Shown: positions 21,345 to 33,504, numbered from the stretch's first letter. The stretch: 64,000 nt of DNA from Piezodorus guildinii (GCA_023052935.1 CM041298.1:124001-188000), one strand, 5' to 3'. Translations and numbers: made by a program. Notes: generated by a model not told the origin, from the sequence alone.

Positions 21345-21760
21345 AATGATACACACAAAGAGAATCTGCCCATTGGCAGTATTCCAAAAAATATTTCAAT
21401 CAGAAGTTCTATTTTGAGGCCATCTTGTTTCAGACACCTCCGATGATTATCAGGAATCAAAGAGGAAGCTAGGATTGAAACTAGTGGGTAAAAGTGGGAA
21501 TAGAGTTTGTCATGTAAGGAATGGTATCTAGTTTGGGCTAAGTCAGCAACATATCGAACATTAAGGTCTTTATGGATGGGATTATTCGTGACAAAATAAG
21601 GAGCATTGAGGATTTTCCGAAGTATTTTGGATTGTAAGGATTGGATAAAAACTCTATGGTTTAGTAGAGCCTCAACTAAATTTCAAGTCCAGATCGGCCT
21701 TGTGTTGCTCATGTAAACTAGCCTTTTCTAATTAAATAGAAGGTTAGATTGTTTGTCTAA
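21345..21760 (-). pseudogene. Jockey-like LINE tail, decayed
   Basis: On the minus strand this parallels the last third of the plus-strand element at 28800-29820 (the block around CTATGGTTTAGTAGAG corresponds to its TCTACTAAACCATC; GCCCATTGGCAG to its 3' UTR CTGCCAATGGGC). The frame is broken. Confidence 0.65.
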
Positions 21761-22583
21761 TAAGTATTGAAATAGGAGAAAATTGCTCGCATTTTCTTGT
21801 TCATTCAGTCTTATAATAATAAAATAAAATAACTAAGTTAAATTTTAAAAAAATTATATCACATATTTTCAGTTTTCACTTGCCTATGTTTATTAACATG
21901 TTGGACATATTTTTTTTTTAACATCAGATGGTTGTGCAATTTTAGGACTCCTGGCTTAGTGAAATGAAACTTCTACTCATAGCTTAATCATTTTTTTATG
22001 TATATTATCTATTATCAGTTCTTCTGTATTAATTAAATAAATATTAATTATTTATTAAATATGATTACTGTATTTGAGCTAATTATTTTATAGAATTTCA
22101 AAATATTGCTTCCATTCTGATCCAATAAAAGGACAATTTATTTAATTATTTAACATGTTCTAAACTCCCTGGTATGATGTATGTTTATACTTATATTGAA
22201 ACTATTTCAAATATGAAAAAGTTTTCTGAACTAAGGACATTAGAGGAAAAAAAATAACAATGTTACTAGGAAAATTGAATGTCTGAAGTATCTTGTTATA
22301 TAATTTTTAGTTTTTCCTCTAGGTTAGAACAAGAAATACATATTGTGTGACTCAACAGATATTTTACCTCTATTGTAAGTGATAAATAAAGTCCGAATGT
22401 TTATAAATAGCAATTTAACATTGATTCTGTCCTTCACTAAAACTAATTTTAATAAAAGTATCCACAATTGGTGAATAGCCTCTTGTTATTTATGAAGAAT
22501 GTATGTGTACAGTAATCTGTGTACAGTCACTAAAATAAATAAATTATTTCATTTAGTACATGTAATATTTTTTTGAACCTATT
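21761..22583. other. AT-rich DNA without recognised feature
   Basis: No supported gene or repeat. A single TTTTCACTTGCCTATG motif near 21875 recalls the end of repeat D. Confidence 0.35.
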
Positions 22584-23240
22584 TACAACTCCCCTCTTCA
22601 CGAAGTCTCATTCAAACACTCATGGGGTGCGGTCATTGAAACACTTCATATAAGTTTTTTATTTTGTAAACACAGTTATTAAAGAAAACACTTAACATTT
22701 CTTGTTGAAAGTCATTTCGAATGATTTATTTAATAAAAACAGCTGTTTTAATAAACATATGATTCACAACAAAATATTCTTTAATTATTTCTAAATATAC
22801 TATAAACATTTCCCTCATCCAACTCATTGGAGTTTCTCCTCTACTTTTCCGTTCATGATTCTTATGTTGTAAATATAGTTATTAAAGAAAATACTTAACC
22901 TTTCTTGTTGAAAGTCGCATATCAAATGATTTATTTAATAAAACAGCTGTTTTAATTAACATATGATTCTCAACAGAATACACTTTAATTATCTCTAAAC
23001 ATTTCTCTCCAAGTCGTTCAGATCTTCTTCTACTGGTTTCTCCTCTCCTTTTTCGTTCATGATTTTTATGTTGTAAATATAGTTATTAAAGAAAATACTT
23101 AACCTTTCTTGTTGAAAGTCACATATCAATTAATTTATTTAATAAAAACAGCTGTTTTAATTAACATATGATTCTCAACAAAATATACTTTAGTTATTTC
23201 TAAATATACTATAAACATTTACAACTCCCTCTTCATGAAG
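22584..23240. repeat. Tandem array, three units of about 204 bp
   Basis: Each unit contains GTTATTAAAGAAAA, CTTGTTGAAAGTC and a perfect palindrome AACAGCTGTT at 22738, 22942 and 23147, giving periods of 204 and 205. The flanks share TTTACAACTCCC.TCTTCA.GAAG at 22583 and 23218, so the array may sit between copies of one longer unit. No coding potential. Confidence 0.8.
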
Positions 23241-23639
23241 TAAGTCTAGTGCAAAAACTCAAGTTAGTTAGTGGTGCTATCATTGAAAGACTACAAATAA
23301 GCAAAATTATTTATTGTGCCGACATTTCAGCCTAATTTTAGCCCATCATCAGGTCTCAGATAAAACATGATAACAACAGATTTTAAAAAGTAAGAGAGAA
23401 ATCCGGTGCGCGCCATACACAATTTTCAAAAATCTCCCTTGTTGAAATCAATTTAATAAGCATGAAGTTGAAAAGATGAAATACGCTGTTTTAATGGAAA
23501 TATTTATTTTAGATTAATTGATAAAAAATTATCATCAAAAACTATCACTTAATTATCTTTTACAACTTTTTTTCTAAAATATTTAGATATATATAAATAA
23601 TCTATCTATGTATATCCAACAATATATTATACCTCTACA

Positions 23640-24060
23640 TTATTCATTTTATTTTCAGAAAAATAATAATAGTCTGGAAAATGTTTCTGCAGTTTTCTCC
23701 TTCAGTAGTTTAATAAATTCTTTCACATTTTGCATAGACCCAAATTTTGTCATTACCAACAAGTAGAAATGGTTAATTATTTAAACCCTATCAGTTTATT
23801 TTAATCAGAATTAAAGCCCATTTATTTTACATCAATACAGTGAGTTTAATCAAAGTTGTTAGAGCCAGTTTTAAAAAACATTTCTGTAACATCCCAGGCA
23901 TGCAATTGGCCATTTCAGTTTCACATAACTTCATGTTTCCAAGCTAGACTTACAACACACACATACATTTTTGCAGTACTTGGTCATTTGAACTTAGAGA
24001 ATCCTAAAACTATAGTTTTAGGTCCCTTATTGCATAAATTTTATATGGAGGTAAGTAAAA
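23640..24060 (+). repeat. Repeat D, right-half fragment
   Basis: It contains CCCATTTATTTTACATCAATA, TAATCAAAGTTGTTAGAGCC and the ACACACACATACATTTTTGCAG block, parallel to 26530-26800. Upstream at 23300-23400 is one copy of the GATGATGGGC fold-back motif. Confidence 0.55.
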
Positions 24061-24132
24061 GTAAAAATACATAGTGAGTAATAAGACACTATTATACAAT
24101 GATGGTAATAAGCAATAAAAAAAAAAAAAAAA

Positions 24133-24400
24133 GGGATCACCTGTAGCAAGGTGACTAGCATAACAGCCTCCTATCCCAAACGTCACAGGTTCAAACCCGC
24201 AGGTGATCCTAGGATTTTTTAATGGGAGTAAATTCTTAGTTCCACCATTCTTTGGAGGGAACATAAAAAAGTGGTCCCAAGCCTGTGCGATGTCAGGTAC
24301 TCGTTAAAGATCCCTATCCTAATTAAACCTGGATAGGCAAAATTTAGGACTTCCACTGATCAGCCACAGTAGCATAAAGTGAGGTTAAATAATTAAAAAT
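24133..24400 (+). mobile_element. SINE-B copy
   Basis: It begins GGGATCACCTGTAGCAAGGTG with A-box-like and B-box (AGGTTCAAACCCG) blocks, then the whole body through GATGTCAGGTACTCGTTAAAG to the AAGTGAGGTTAAATAA tail. Confidence 0.85.
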
Positions 24401-25130
24401 AAGAAACAAAAGGATAATAAAAGTTCAAGAAATATTATAATAAAACACATAATTTGGAAAAAAACGATCAAATTAGAATAAAATATTGAATATATAACAC
24501 ACATGTATATGTTCAAATGAAATAGAAGGTATTATATTATAAAATATTGTGAAATATAGTGGATATATATATAACAATATGATGAATAATCTGAGATGAA
24601 AGGAGAGGGGAAAATACGGTAAGAAAAGAAGAAAAAAATAAATAATAAATGTTTATTTTTAAAATTTTAATTTGTTAAATTCTAACAGTAGAAATTTAAA
24701 TATCACGGTCCACATCAACAGAGGCTGCAAACCTGCAACAAAAAAAAAAACTATTATTTAATTTTATTAATTAGAACCATATCTTCTTATAATTTTATCA
24801 TCCCTTTAATAACTCTTTTTATTAATGGCACATTACGTTTCTAGGCCCATACTGCCTCATCTTCAGAAACAATTCATTAAAACTAAAAACAACCATATAA
24901 CATTATAATTAAATTTTTGTCACATTATAACAATTAAAACAATAATGATATAAATTTTCAAGTTGATTTTAAAAATTATTTGTACTTTTTTTTTTACTGA
25001 TGTATCTTCTATATTAAAACAATATAGGTCGTTTATCATCTTTAAAATTCTTATACTTATATTCAATAAATGTCATTATTATTAAAATGTCACATTTTAC
25101 ATTTAAATAACAATAGCCATATAGTGACTA

Positions 25131-25136
<6 letters not shown>
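24401..25136. other. AT-rich DNA with one hammerhead-like fold-back motif
   Basis: On the minus strand at 24836-24866 is CTGAAGA, a short stem AGGC/GCCT, and GAAACG. Nothing else is supported. Confidence 0.4.

Positions 25137-25194
<58 letters not shown>
25137..25194. repeat. (TA)n microsatellite
   Basis: Nearly pure alternating AT over about 58 bases. Confidence 0.95.
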
Positions 25195-25198
<4 letters not shown>

Positions 25199-25286
25199 TT
25201 TTTTTTTTTTTATATATAGAGAAATGAACTTACTCAGAACTGATGCTAACAGAAATTTGGCGCCAAAACTATTTTCAATAAATCAA

Positions 25287-28138
25287 TTAACAATTAAACG
25301 AAAATGACCGGTTATTTCCTTGGATTTGCCTGGCCTTCAAACGATGCAACCAGTCCTTCACTGCCTTTTTGTTATATTCACACTTTAATGAATAGAAATA
25401 TTCATCACACATATTGTTACAGGCTTCATCTTCTTTGATTCTCAAGTCATTCTCTGAAAAATAACTTTAGAAAATATTAATTAGGAATAAACATTTTGTT
25501 TCTTGTAAAACTATGAGGGAAAAAAATCTGGTGGGCGCAACATATGACTTTCACTTACCTCTGTTGCTAAAATCGATTTCAGAAGTTTTAAATACATTTA
25601 GAGATTAAAAGAATTGTTAAAGAAATAATTAAATTAAGCTTAAATGAAGCAAATCACTAAAATACTTTTTGACTTAGTTTTTTTATCCCCACATATTCCT
25701 AAAGTTTTTCCATTAAAATTGTTACAACCTATAGAACCAACGACCCTTTAGGAGTTATTGAGGTACTTTGTTTTTTTAATTATACAGCACCAACTTGTAA
25801 CACAGACAAGATAAAAAATATAGACAGATAGATAAATGTTTATTGTTTAAGCAATTGCTTTTACAATTAAGTTGGACTATATTATTAAACTACTACATAA
25901 CAAAACAAAACAAATAGTTACAAAATCTTCATGAGCGGATAGTGTATAATGTCAAACTTATTATAAATTAAGTAGATAAATACTTACATGTATAAATGTA
26001 AAAAAAAAATCTGGTGCGCAAAACACACGACTTTCACTTACCTCCATAATTTATATCAATTCAAGAATTTTTAAACAAATTTATAAACAAAAATAAATTG
26101 TTAAAGAATTGTTTAAATTGGATTTAAATAGAAACATGTGTTTTATTAAAAAATCTATTATATTGTTGTCCAAAATAATCAGTTAGTTTTATCGGCTTTT
26201 CATCACTCCTAATTACCTTTTACAAGCTTTTTTATAAGATAATATTTTTTCTAAAATCTTTAGCTTTCCAACGGTTTATTATACATCTATATTACTGTTA
26301 TTAAGTTGAAAAACAAATAATTGCATAAAAAAAAATATTTTTTTTAGTTTAATCCTTTAGTTCTTTATCGAATTCATTCAACTTATTATATTATATTTAC
26401 CAGTTTTTTATCAATTGTAACAAGATGATATGTTTTTGTTTTTTTTTTTCAACAAAATTAAAGGTACTTTAGAGGAAGAGAATTGGAAATATCGACATTT
26501 AAGCCCCATCAGACTATTTCAATCAGAATTAAACTTACATGATATGAAAGCCCATCAAATTTTACATCAATATAGGAAGTTTAACCAAAATCATTGTAGC
26601 CGTTTTCGAGAAAATCGTAAAAAGGTGCAAAATACATGGTATAAAGTAGATCTTCCGGTCAGCTGATTTTGATGAAAAAGATTTTGTAACATCTCGGGCG
26701 TATAGTTGTCTTAAATATAAAATTTCAGTTTCATAGGACTTTTCATTTTTGCGCTGGACTTACTTACACACACACAGACCTTTTTGCAGGACTTTTTTGA
26801 GGTCATTTGGACTCAGGAGAGCCTAAAACGTGTATTTCCGTTGAAAACTGGAATTTGAAAAATTTAACGATCGCAATACTTTCTCTTACTATATATTTCA
26901 TATATAGGTAAGTGAAACTAACAAACAAAAAGAAAGAAATTTTTTTAAAAAATCTAATTTTTGATGATTGGCACCCACGACTGCTTTGCAAACTCCGCAA
27001 ATTCCTCCCTCCTACATACATATGGTGTTGAGCTTTGGGGCTAGCTCTACTAAACCATCAAATTCTTCCCGTAAGCCAAAATCCTTCGAAAAATCCTCAA
27101 TGTTTCTTACTTTGTCATGAATAAACTTATCCATAAAGACCTTAATATCCCATATATTGCTTATTTGGCCCTGAACCAGGTATCAATCCTTCCATGACAA
27201 ACTCCATTCCAACCCTAATGCACTATTTTCAATCCTTGCTTCCTCTTAAATTTCTGATAATCCTCTGAGGCACCTGAAAAGAAGATGGTCTCAAGACCTT
27301 CTAGTTTAGATTACCTAGTGTAGTGCTGCGAATGGGCATTTCCTCTTCATGTATTATCTCTGTTAAATAATTTACTTGATGTATTAACTAATACAGTTGT
27401 AAATTTCAATAAATAATAATTTAAAAAAATTAAATTCTTGATAATAATAATTTTAAGCATTATTTTAAATAAATACAAATGTATAAGCTTTTTAAATATA
27501 ACATGCCTATATAATTGGAAATCATTACAAGTAACTTTTTTACACCAATTTGGTTTTTACTTATAATAAAAATATAAACAAATGGTTTTAACTTTATTAT
27601 TACCTCTATTATTTTTAGATAATAAAGATAATAATTGATCTTATAGATATAATAAAATACAATATTATAATGACATATTGTGAAACTTATCTAGAATTAT
27701 TTTAGTAATATATATAATATAAATTTATATACTTTTAGTTTCCTTTTCTTTCCTTTTTAACCAAGTTTTAAAGGCTTTGTTTGAATAGTTTCTCTTCAAT
27801 GCTGCTAACTCATGTTCTATAACTTTCAAGCAAACTTCTTCATTTCTTTGCTTGGCTTCAATTTTCTTTGTCTGAAAAATATTATATGAAAAAATATAAT
27901 AGTCATTTACAAAAAAAAAATAAAATAAATAAAATAAAAAAAGATATAACAAATCAATCACTTCTGCTTTCTTTTTCTTCAACCAGCATGACTGTGAATT
28001 CTTGTTAGCATTTTGCACCAGCCTGTCAAATAAATTAGCGACACAGCATTCTACTTCAAAAGTTTGAGCTACTCTGCAAGATTCCAAAGTTTTTCTATAA
28101 TTCCATTCATTGAAGGACAAACCTTTATTTTTATTTTT
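25287..28138 (-). CDS. Unrecognised coiled-coil protein with repeated W-L-K/R motifs, last three coding exons
   Basis: Exons on the minus strand: 28138-27962 (59 codons), 27871-27733, and 25453-25287 ending in TAA. Each acceptor ends in CAG, the donors are GTGATT and GTATAT, and the phases match at both joints (0/0 and 1/1), which strongly supports a real gene. Each exon encodes one degenerate repeat of about 45-55 residues, charged and helical, closing with a Trp-Leu motif: SCWLKKKKAE, AFKTWLKRKE, AVKDWLHRLK. The last exon holds EACNNMCDEYFYSLKCEY. Family is not recognised; short coiled-coil blocks with a W-L pair recall ciliary CCDC proteins, but that is only a guess. Upstream exons were not identified. 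Introns hold a complete D repeat and a Jockey relic. Confidence 0.72.
25513..25670 (+). repeat. Repeat D, left-end fragment
   Basis: AATCTGGTGGGCGCAAC followed by GACTTTCACTTACCTC and the ATTGTTAAAGAAATAATTAAAT block, within the first intron upstream of the last coiled-coil exon. Confidence 0.6.
26009..26920 (+). repeat. Repeat D, complete copy (about 912 bp)
   Basis: The left end is ATCTGGTGCGCAAAACACAC with TTTCACTTACCT just inside. The right end is a palindrome (CTATATATTTCATATATAG) followed by GTAAGTGAAAC. The two ends thus carry a short inverted TTTCACTTACCT/AGGTAAGTGAAA. No transposase is present, so it is non-autonomous. Superfamily is unresolved: the 3' hairpin recalls Helitrons, the inverted ends recall MITEs. 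At least seven other copies or fragments lie in this window. Confidence 0.65.
26955..27425 (+). pseudogene. Jockey-like LINE, internally deleted copy
   Basis: It starts like 28810 (TGGCACCCACGACTGC, TTCCTCCCTCCTACATAC) and then jumps to the block GAGCTTTGGGGCT found at 29456 in the longer copy, losing about 600 bases of RT sequence. The shared 3' end is CAGTTGTAAATTTCAATAAA. Confidence 0.75.
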
Positions 28139-28325
28139 CTGATAAAAAAACATATAAATTAACTTGTGGTTATATGTAAATAAAAATATGTGTTAAATAA
28201 TTAAGGAGAAGTATCTAAAGTCTATATATAAAATTAACTAGTAAATTTCCATTTCTCATAAAAATACGCAGAAATATTTGCTTATATTTTTTAAATAATA
28301 ATACATAGATTTTAAAAATAATGAT

Positions 28326-28596
28326 GGGGTCATCTGTGATATAGTGGCAGCCATATCAGCCTTCTGTGCCCAAGGTCAAGGGTTCAAACATGTATTTTAA
28401 TATGAGTAAGCCTTAGTTATGCCATCCTTCAGAGGAAACGAAAAAAGGTGGTCCCAAGCCTGTGCGATGTCAGGTACTCGTTCCTAGAGTAAGATTCCTA
28501 TAGTAATTAAACCTGGATAGGCAAAATGTAAGACTCCAAGTATACCATCATTTGATTAGCCATAGTACCATAAAGTGATGTTTAATGAATAAACAA
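28326..28596 (+). mobile_element. SINE-B copy
   Basis: It begins GGGGTCATCTGTGATATAGTGG with B box GGGTTCAAAC, then the body with GGTGGTCCCAAGCCTGTGCG, ending in AAATAAACAAAC-type tail. About 20 bases of body are missing after the B box. Confidence 0.82.
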
Positions 28597-28799
28597 ACAA
28601 AAATAATGATAAAATTTTGAGATTGAATAAATTATTGGAGTAGTTGGTTGGTTGAGGGGTTGTCAAATAGATTTAAAAAACAAATTATTATATTTCTGTG
28701 CTGTTTAGTACTGAACTTTCAGGCTTTCATCATGACTAAGAGCAAAAACAAGGTAACCAACAATAAATTCAATACAATAACAAAGTAAGTTTATTGTCA

Positions 28800-29820
28800 G
28801 GCCTTTGACCGAGTCTGGCACCCAGGATTGCTGTACACACTCCGTGAATTCCTTCCTCCTACATACTTCCTAATCATCCAGTCCTACCTCTCTGACAGAT
28901 CCTTCAAAACAAACCACAATCGTTCCTATTTATCTCTTTTTATCCAGTCTGCTGGGGTTCCTCAAGGCAGAATCCTAGGACCCATTCTTTACACAGTCTA
29001 TACAGCTGATATCCTAATCCTTCCTAACGCATTCATTTCTACCAATACCGATGACACTAGCATGTTAGCAGTTGATAACGATTCTACAATTGCCTCTCAA
29101 ATTCTACAATCCCACATTAGGGACCTTGAGGTATGGTGTCCGAATTGGAGAATTAAAATCAATTCCAATAAATCCCAACAAATTACTTTTACCTTTCATC
29201 GAAAACCTATGACATCCTGTTCTACAGTGTCCTTTAATTATATACCGCTTGTTCCAGTTGAACAGATCCGCTATTTAGGACTCCTGCTTGACAAACACCT
29301 TACATGGAATCCGCATACAAGACTGAAAAGACAAGAAACTGCTCGACGTTTTCAGCTACTCCAACACTTACTAGACAGATGCTCTAACCTTTTACTTAAC
29401 TACAAAAGACTCGTTCACACGACAATCATAAGGCCTATCTGGACTTACAGAGTTAAGCTTTGGGGCTCTACTAAACCATCACTCTTCTCGTATCCAATTC
29501 TTATAATCCAAAATCCTTCACACTCCGCACTTTGTCATGAATAAAATCATCCACAATGACCTTAATGTTCCATATGTTAGTGATTTGGCCCGTACCAGGT
29601 ATCACTCCTTCCATGAAAAACTCTACCCCACTCTAATCCATTAGTTTCAATCCTTGCTTCCTTTTCAATTCCTGATAATCCTCTTTGTTCTGACTCACTA
29701 CTACAGTGTGCTGCCAATGGGCAGTTTCTTATCATGTTTATTTCATGTGGTTTATCATTAATCAGCATATTTATTGTTGTATTTTATACAGTTGTAAATT
29801 TCAATAAACAAATTTAAAAA
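28800..29820 (+). pseudogene. Jockey-like LINE, 5'-truncated, decayed RT
   Basis: The frame from 28828 to 29544 encodes RT palm and thumb: SAGVPQGRILGPILYTVYTAD, the catalytic box changed to NTDDTS (the clade norm is Y/F-ADDT), the LEVWCPNWRIKINSNKSQQITF region, and IRYLGLLLDKHLTWNPHT. The first two residues of the catalytic box are lost although both Asp remain. The 3' UTR ends CAGTTGTAAATTTCAATAAAC with a poly-A at 29815. The same 3' end occurs at 27400 and 60710. Confidence 0.85.
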
Positions 29821-29984
29821 AAAATTATTGTTGTTATTTGTTATTTTGTTGATAAATTGATATTATTGATAATAAAAAACAATTTTTGAATAAGTTTGAA
29901 TTTTTTTTTTCATAATCTTGTTTATACTTAACATTTACCTAAATTAAGTTTGAAGACCTAAAACTAACACCCGCACACAAATAT

Positions 29985-30365
29985 CATAAGTTCACCAGAG
30001 GTAAAAAATTGGGCTTTATTTCAACCTTCCAAAAATTATAAAGAACAAAGTTTTTAGGCTCTTCGCCATCTTCAAGACCTTGTAAAACATTAAATACAAA
30101 TCACTGTTTTAAAAACTACATAAATACCTATCTATCAATATAAATTTTGTCATTTAATTTATTGAAAATTAAATTTCCAAATAATTAATTTCTATAACTG
30201 CCCTAATCTTTGTCTAATTGCCAGTGGTGCAGTTTTAAAACAATGCTTTGTTTTAAATGTTAAAGAAATTTAAGATGGGAGAAGAGCGCCAAAACATTGA
30301 TTGCTGATTTTTATAATAAATTTTTGGAATATTTTATTTAAGTCCATTTTTACAAGGCTGTTATC
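29985..30365. repeat. Fold-back repeat
   Basis: The left part (30001-30090) is the inverse of the right part (30265-30360): TTTTTGGAAGGTTGAAAT-like arms and a GAAGATGGCGAAGAG / AGAAGAGCGCC motif on both. It resembles the larger fold-back at 35297-35744 in layout. Confidence 0.5.
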
Positions 30366-30745
30366 ACTACAATTCTTCCAATTAATAATAATACTACCAT
30401 AAAAATTTTGCTAATTAAGTTAGATTTATTTGATTATTGAAACCGCAAATGACTTCTCTAATGACTATAGAAATGATTTAAATCAATCCACAATATTTGT
30501 AAGCTTTAGAGGAATTATGGTTCTGATCAGCTGTGGTGGAAAATTATGAGATTCTGTTTCTAAGATGTAAGCTTGAAATCTTTATTGAAATCTAATTGAA
30601 GTATTATTTAATAAAAAGATACTGGAAATGGAGTCCTAAGTCTTAAAGAGGTCTCTGAACACTGAGATCAGACAAAAACACAACTAGAATCATCAGTTTA
30701 TATTCAGCACCAAAATTATCCTAACTATTTACACATTTGCTGGAT

Positions 30746-31022
30746 TAGTTGTTCATTTATTTAACATTTTATGCTAGTGTGGCTAATCAGATGATGCTAC
30801 AGTGGGAGTCCTGAATTAGCCAATCCAGGTTAATTAGGATAGAGGAATTTAAGGAGTGTCTGACATTGTACAAACTCTGACCACCATATGTCTCCTCCTA
30901 AGGAAGAATTATGGCACCAAGAATATATTACTCCTTTTAAAAAATCCTAGAGCCATCTACCGTGTTTGAATTCGCGACCTTGTACATGGATGGCCATTAT
31001 ACCACAATACCACAAGTGGTTC
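30746..31022 (-). mobile_element. SINE-B copy, diverged
   Basis: Tail (ATTTATTTAACATTTTATGCT) to head (CACAAGTGGTTC) on the minus strand, with a B-box-like TGTTTGAATTCGCGACC. It is more diverged than most copies. Confidence 0.75.
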
Positions 31023-32392
31023 TTTGCTGGATTAGTAAATTTAAATTATTTTTACTCCATATGAGTCAATAGGTCTAAGATTTAGCTTCCAATATACAGT
31101 TTCCTTACCAGTCTTATTAAGAAATGAGACCAAGTAGATCTGATATGGCATATATTTTGAAAAAAAAAAAAAAATTGGAAGAACACAGCATAAGTATGTT
31201 AAGTGCAATTTTCAAATTAAATAAACAAATGAGATCATATACCAGGACAAAAAACACTTCAATCCTAAGCCGAATACGGAACCCTGAATAACCTACTTTA
31301 ATTTAAGTCAATTAAAAAATACCAGCTAACATGAATACAAATTTATAATATCCTACATATAACTAGGGATATTGTTATGGTAAGGTTAGAATATGATACT
31401 CCAATAAGTTGAATAACTGATAAATTAGAAGATTTGAGGACCAACATCGAACGTTGGCTTATGTGACATATTTCTTGAGCTACGAATATTTTTTACAACA
31501 GCCCTCAGATGAAAAAGTTTTACTAGTTTGACTTGGGCTAAGATAATACACATTTGTAACATGAGTATATTGGAAAATGTTCGCGTTGTACTCTACAGGA
31601 TTTATAGATTTAATGATGTGTTCTTGCAATTTCATTCATTTTTTCGAACGGGTAGTTAGTGATTTCAACAGTTTTCATTACGAGATTCATCATTGAAACA
31701 ACTCTCCTAGCTTTTTTCCTTTCTTTAAATTATTACCTTTCAAAAGTTTTTTTATGTGATTTTTCGGTCTTCGAGTTAGATATTAATCTGATTTTAAACT
31801 TTAATTATCGTGTGCGATTTATAACATTACTTCGCAGTTGATTTTACAGTATTAGATATATTATGATAAAACGTATATGTATGTAAAGATATTTAAAACC
31901 GGAATGAAATAATGCTCAAATATAATAAAGTTTTGGAAAATCGCCTAAATATTTTCGATAAACTTAAAAAAAGGTCACAAATCAGTCCATTGCTACTCAA
32001 CTCATTTGATTTTCATCCCTTATATCTGACTATTCTCTTTTAAAATTTTATTCTACCATTATTTTTTTAGGAATGCAAAATACAAACCGTACCAATAAAA
32101 GAGTAAGACAGTCTCGTGAATCCTCCATGCTAGAGAAGAAAAAAAACAACTTTTAATTTTGTATATGTATGTAATTGTAATTTTAAAAATAAACAAAAGT
32201 ATTCAGACATTATTAATAGTTCAATAATTACATATGTTAAAACTTTCAATATTGTTGAAACATGTAATATTGTTAGATTGAGTAATTCTGATGGAATTGG
32301 CAAATTCTTATCTTAGGAAGTATGCTATACTAACTATACACGATGTTTAACGAGTGATGGGCTAGATAACAAATTAAATATGAACTCTACAG
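31023..32392. other. Unassigned AT-rich DNA
   Basis: A minus-strand ATG with a strong donor (GACTG/GTAAGG at about 31105) gives a 15-codon frame that I do not call an exon. The 60-codon frame at 31659-31841 is hydrophobic by composition only. No other feature. Confidence 0.35.
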
Positions 32393-33135
32393 TACACTAG
32401 CTGACCCTGCAAACGTCGTTCTGTTATATAAATTATTTCTAGTGAATAATTTGGTTGTTAAATAAAAAATTAAAAAAACGAATATATTGCAAGTGTGTGC
32501 GATTGGAACCTATGACAAAAAGAGGGATGAAGCGCCGATCGAAAAAAACAAACATTTATTTTCTCAATTGAATGTTTGTTAACTACGAAAGTTCTCCCTA
32601 TCCCCGCTTCAATCATATTTTTTAAATGTAATTTTTCAACATAATAAGAGTAATATAACGTTGGAAAGTTAAAGATTTTAGGAAAAATATCATCTTAACT
32701 ACAAAATTGTAAAATGCAAAGTGAAGTGACGATTTGCGCTTAAACTTATTACTATTTAATCTAAATCATGTTTCCAAGAAAAGTCGTGTGTTGCCGGCAC
32801 CATATTTTTGTAATACGAACGACATTTAAATTACTTGGATATTGTTCATATAAAAGTACAAAAATCGCGATTAAATAATGCGATGGTGGGGAAAGGAGGG
32901 TGAAAATTTGGGTTTATACGTATTTTTATATAGCAAATAAAAAAAATATTTCCGTGAAAAAAAAATTGTTTATATAGAGATATTTGCATCACATAGGGGT
33001 TTGAAATATACTTTAGACCCGATTATCAAAGCTACCAAATAAGCATGAAAAAGTACATAAAAATAGGTCTAGTCGTTTGGGAGGAGTATGATCACAAACA
33101 CCGTGATACGAAATTTTTATGTAGTACATATCGTT
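32393..33135. repeat. Unclassified transposon-like repeat containing D sequence
   Basis: It starts with CTAGCTGACCCTGCAAACGTC and ends around GTTTGGGAGGAGTATGATCACAAAC, two blocks I associate from general experience with a dispersed insect repeat. Between 32620 and 32830 lies a stretch similar to D (GTTGGAAAGTTAAAGATTTTAGG and a reverse CGACTTTTCTTGG end). No coding region. Confidence 0.4.
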
Positions 33136-33196
33136 TTCCTCTATATTTATTTGTTGTGAATATATAAATTGCTACTTCAATGATTCTGATAACGGT

Positions 33197-33421
33197 CTAA
33201 AATTCAGGCCGAAACGCAATAAAATAACATAACCTATTTGAAGTGTGATGTCTTCTTGACCGCACACTAAGTAAGTTCATTCCCACTTCTATCTTAGACT
33301 GATATTCATTAATGTTCTGCAGATGAGCGAATTCGGACTGGTCATAATTTGGTGGTGCAACATTCGTGGGCACATTTTTTTTTCTGTGAATGGACTCAGA
33401 AGTTGTCTGACTCTTGATTTC
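33197..33421 (-). other. Possible minus-strand exon upstream of Pex10
   Basis: This 74-codon stop-free minus-strand stretch reads unusually protein-like in the middle (VPTNVAPPNYDQSEFAHLQ, then EYQSKIEVGMN and VRSRRHH). It has no upstream ATG in frame; acceptor-like AG sites follow a branch-like CTAAC at its 5' side, but the donors downstream are weak. It could be an exon of the minus-strand coiled-coil gene or of a lost transposon. Unproven. Confidence 0.25.
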
Positions 33422-33504
33422 TTACTCGGATGTGTTAGTTGTGTGTATTTAACAGGATTTCAAAGCAGTGAGGGAATTAAACTAAAACTTATAGAAACCT
33501 AGTA

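Noticed and set aside
25137..25194. CRISPR-like or regulatory array
   Set aside because: Simple (TA)n microsatellite without spacers; the other long TA tract at 49695 is likewise simple.
26880..26920. Calling repeat D a Helitron from its 3' hairpin
   Set aside because: The bases after the hairpin differ among copies (CTAA, GTAA, GTAG), so the required CTRR end is not consistent, and both ends share an inverted motif.
31090..31160. Short minus-strand first exon with strong GTAAGG donor
   Set aside because: Only 15 codons, no partner exon with matching phase found, no similarity recognised.
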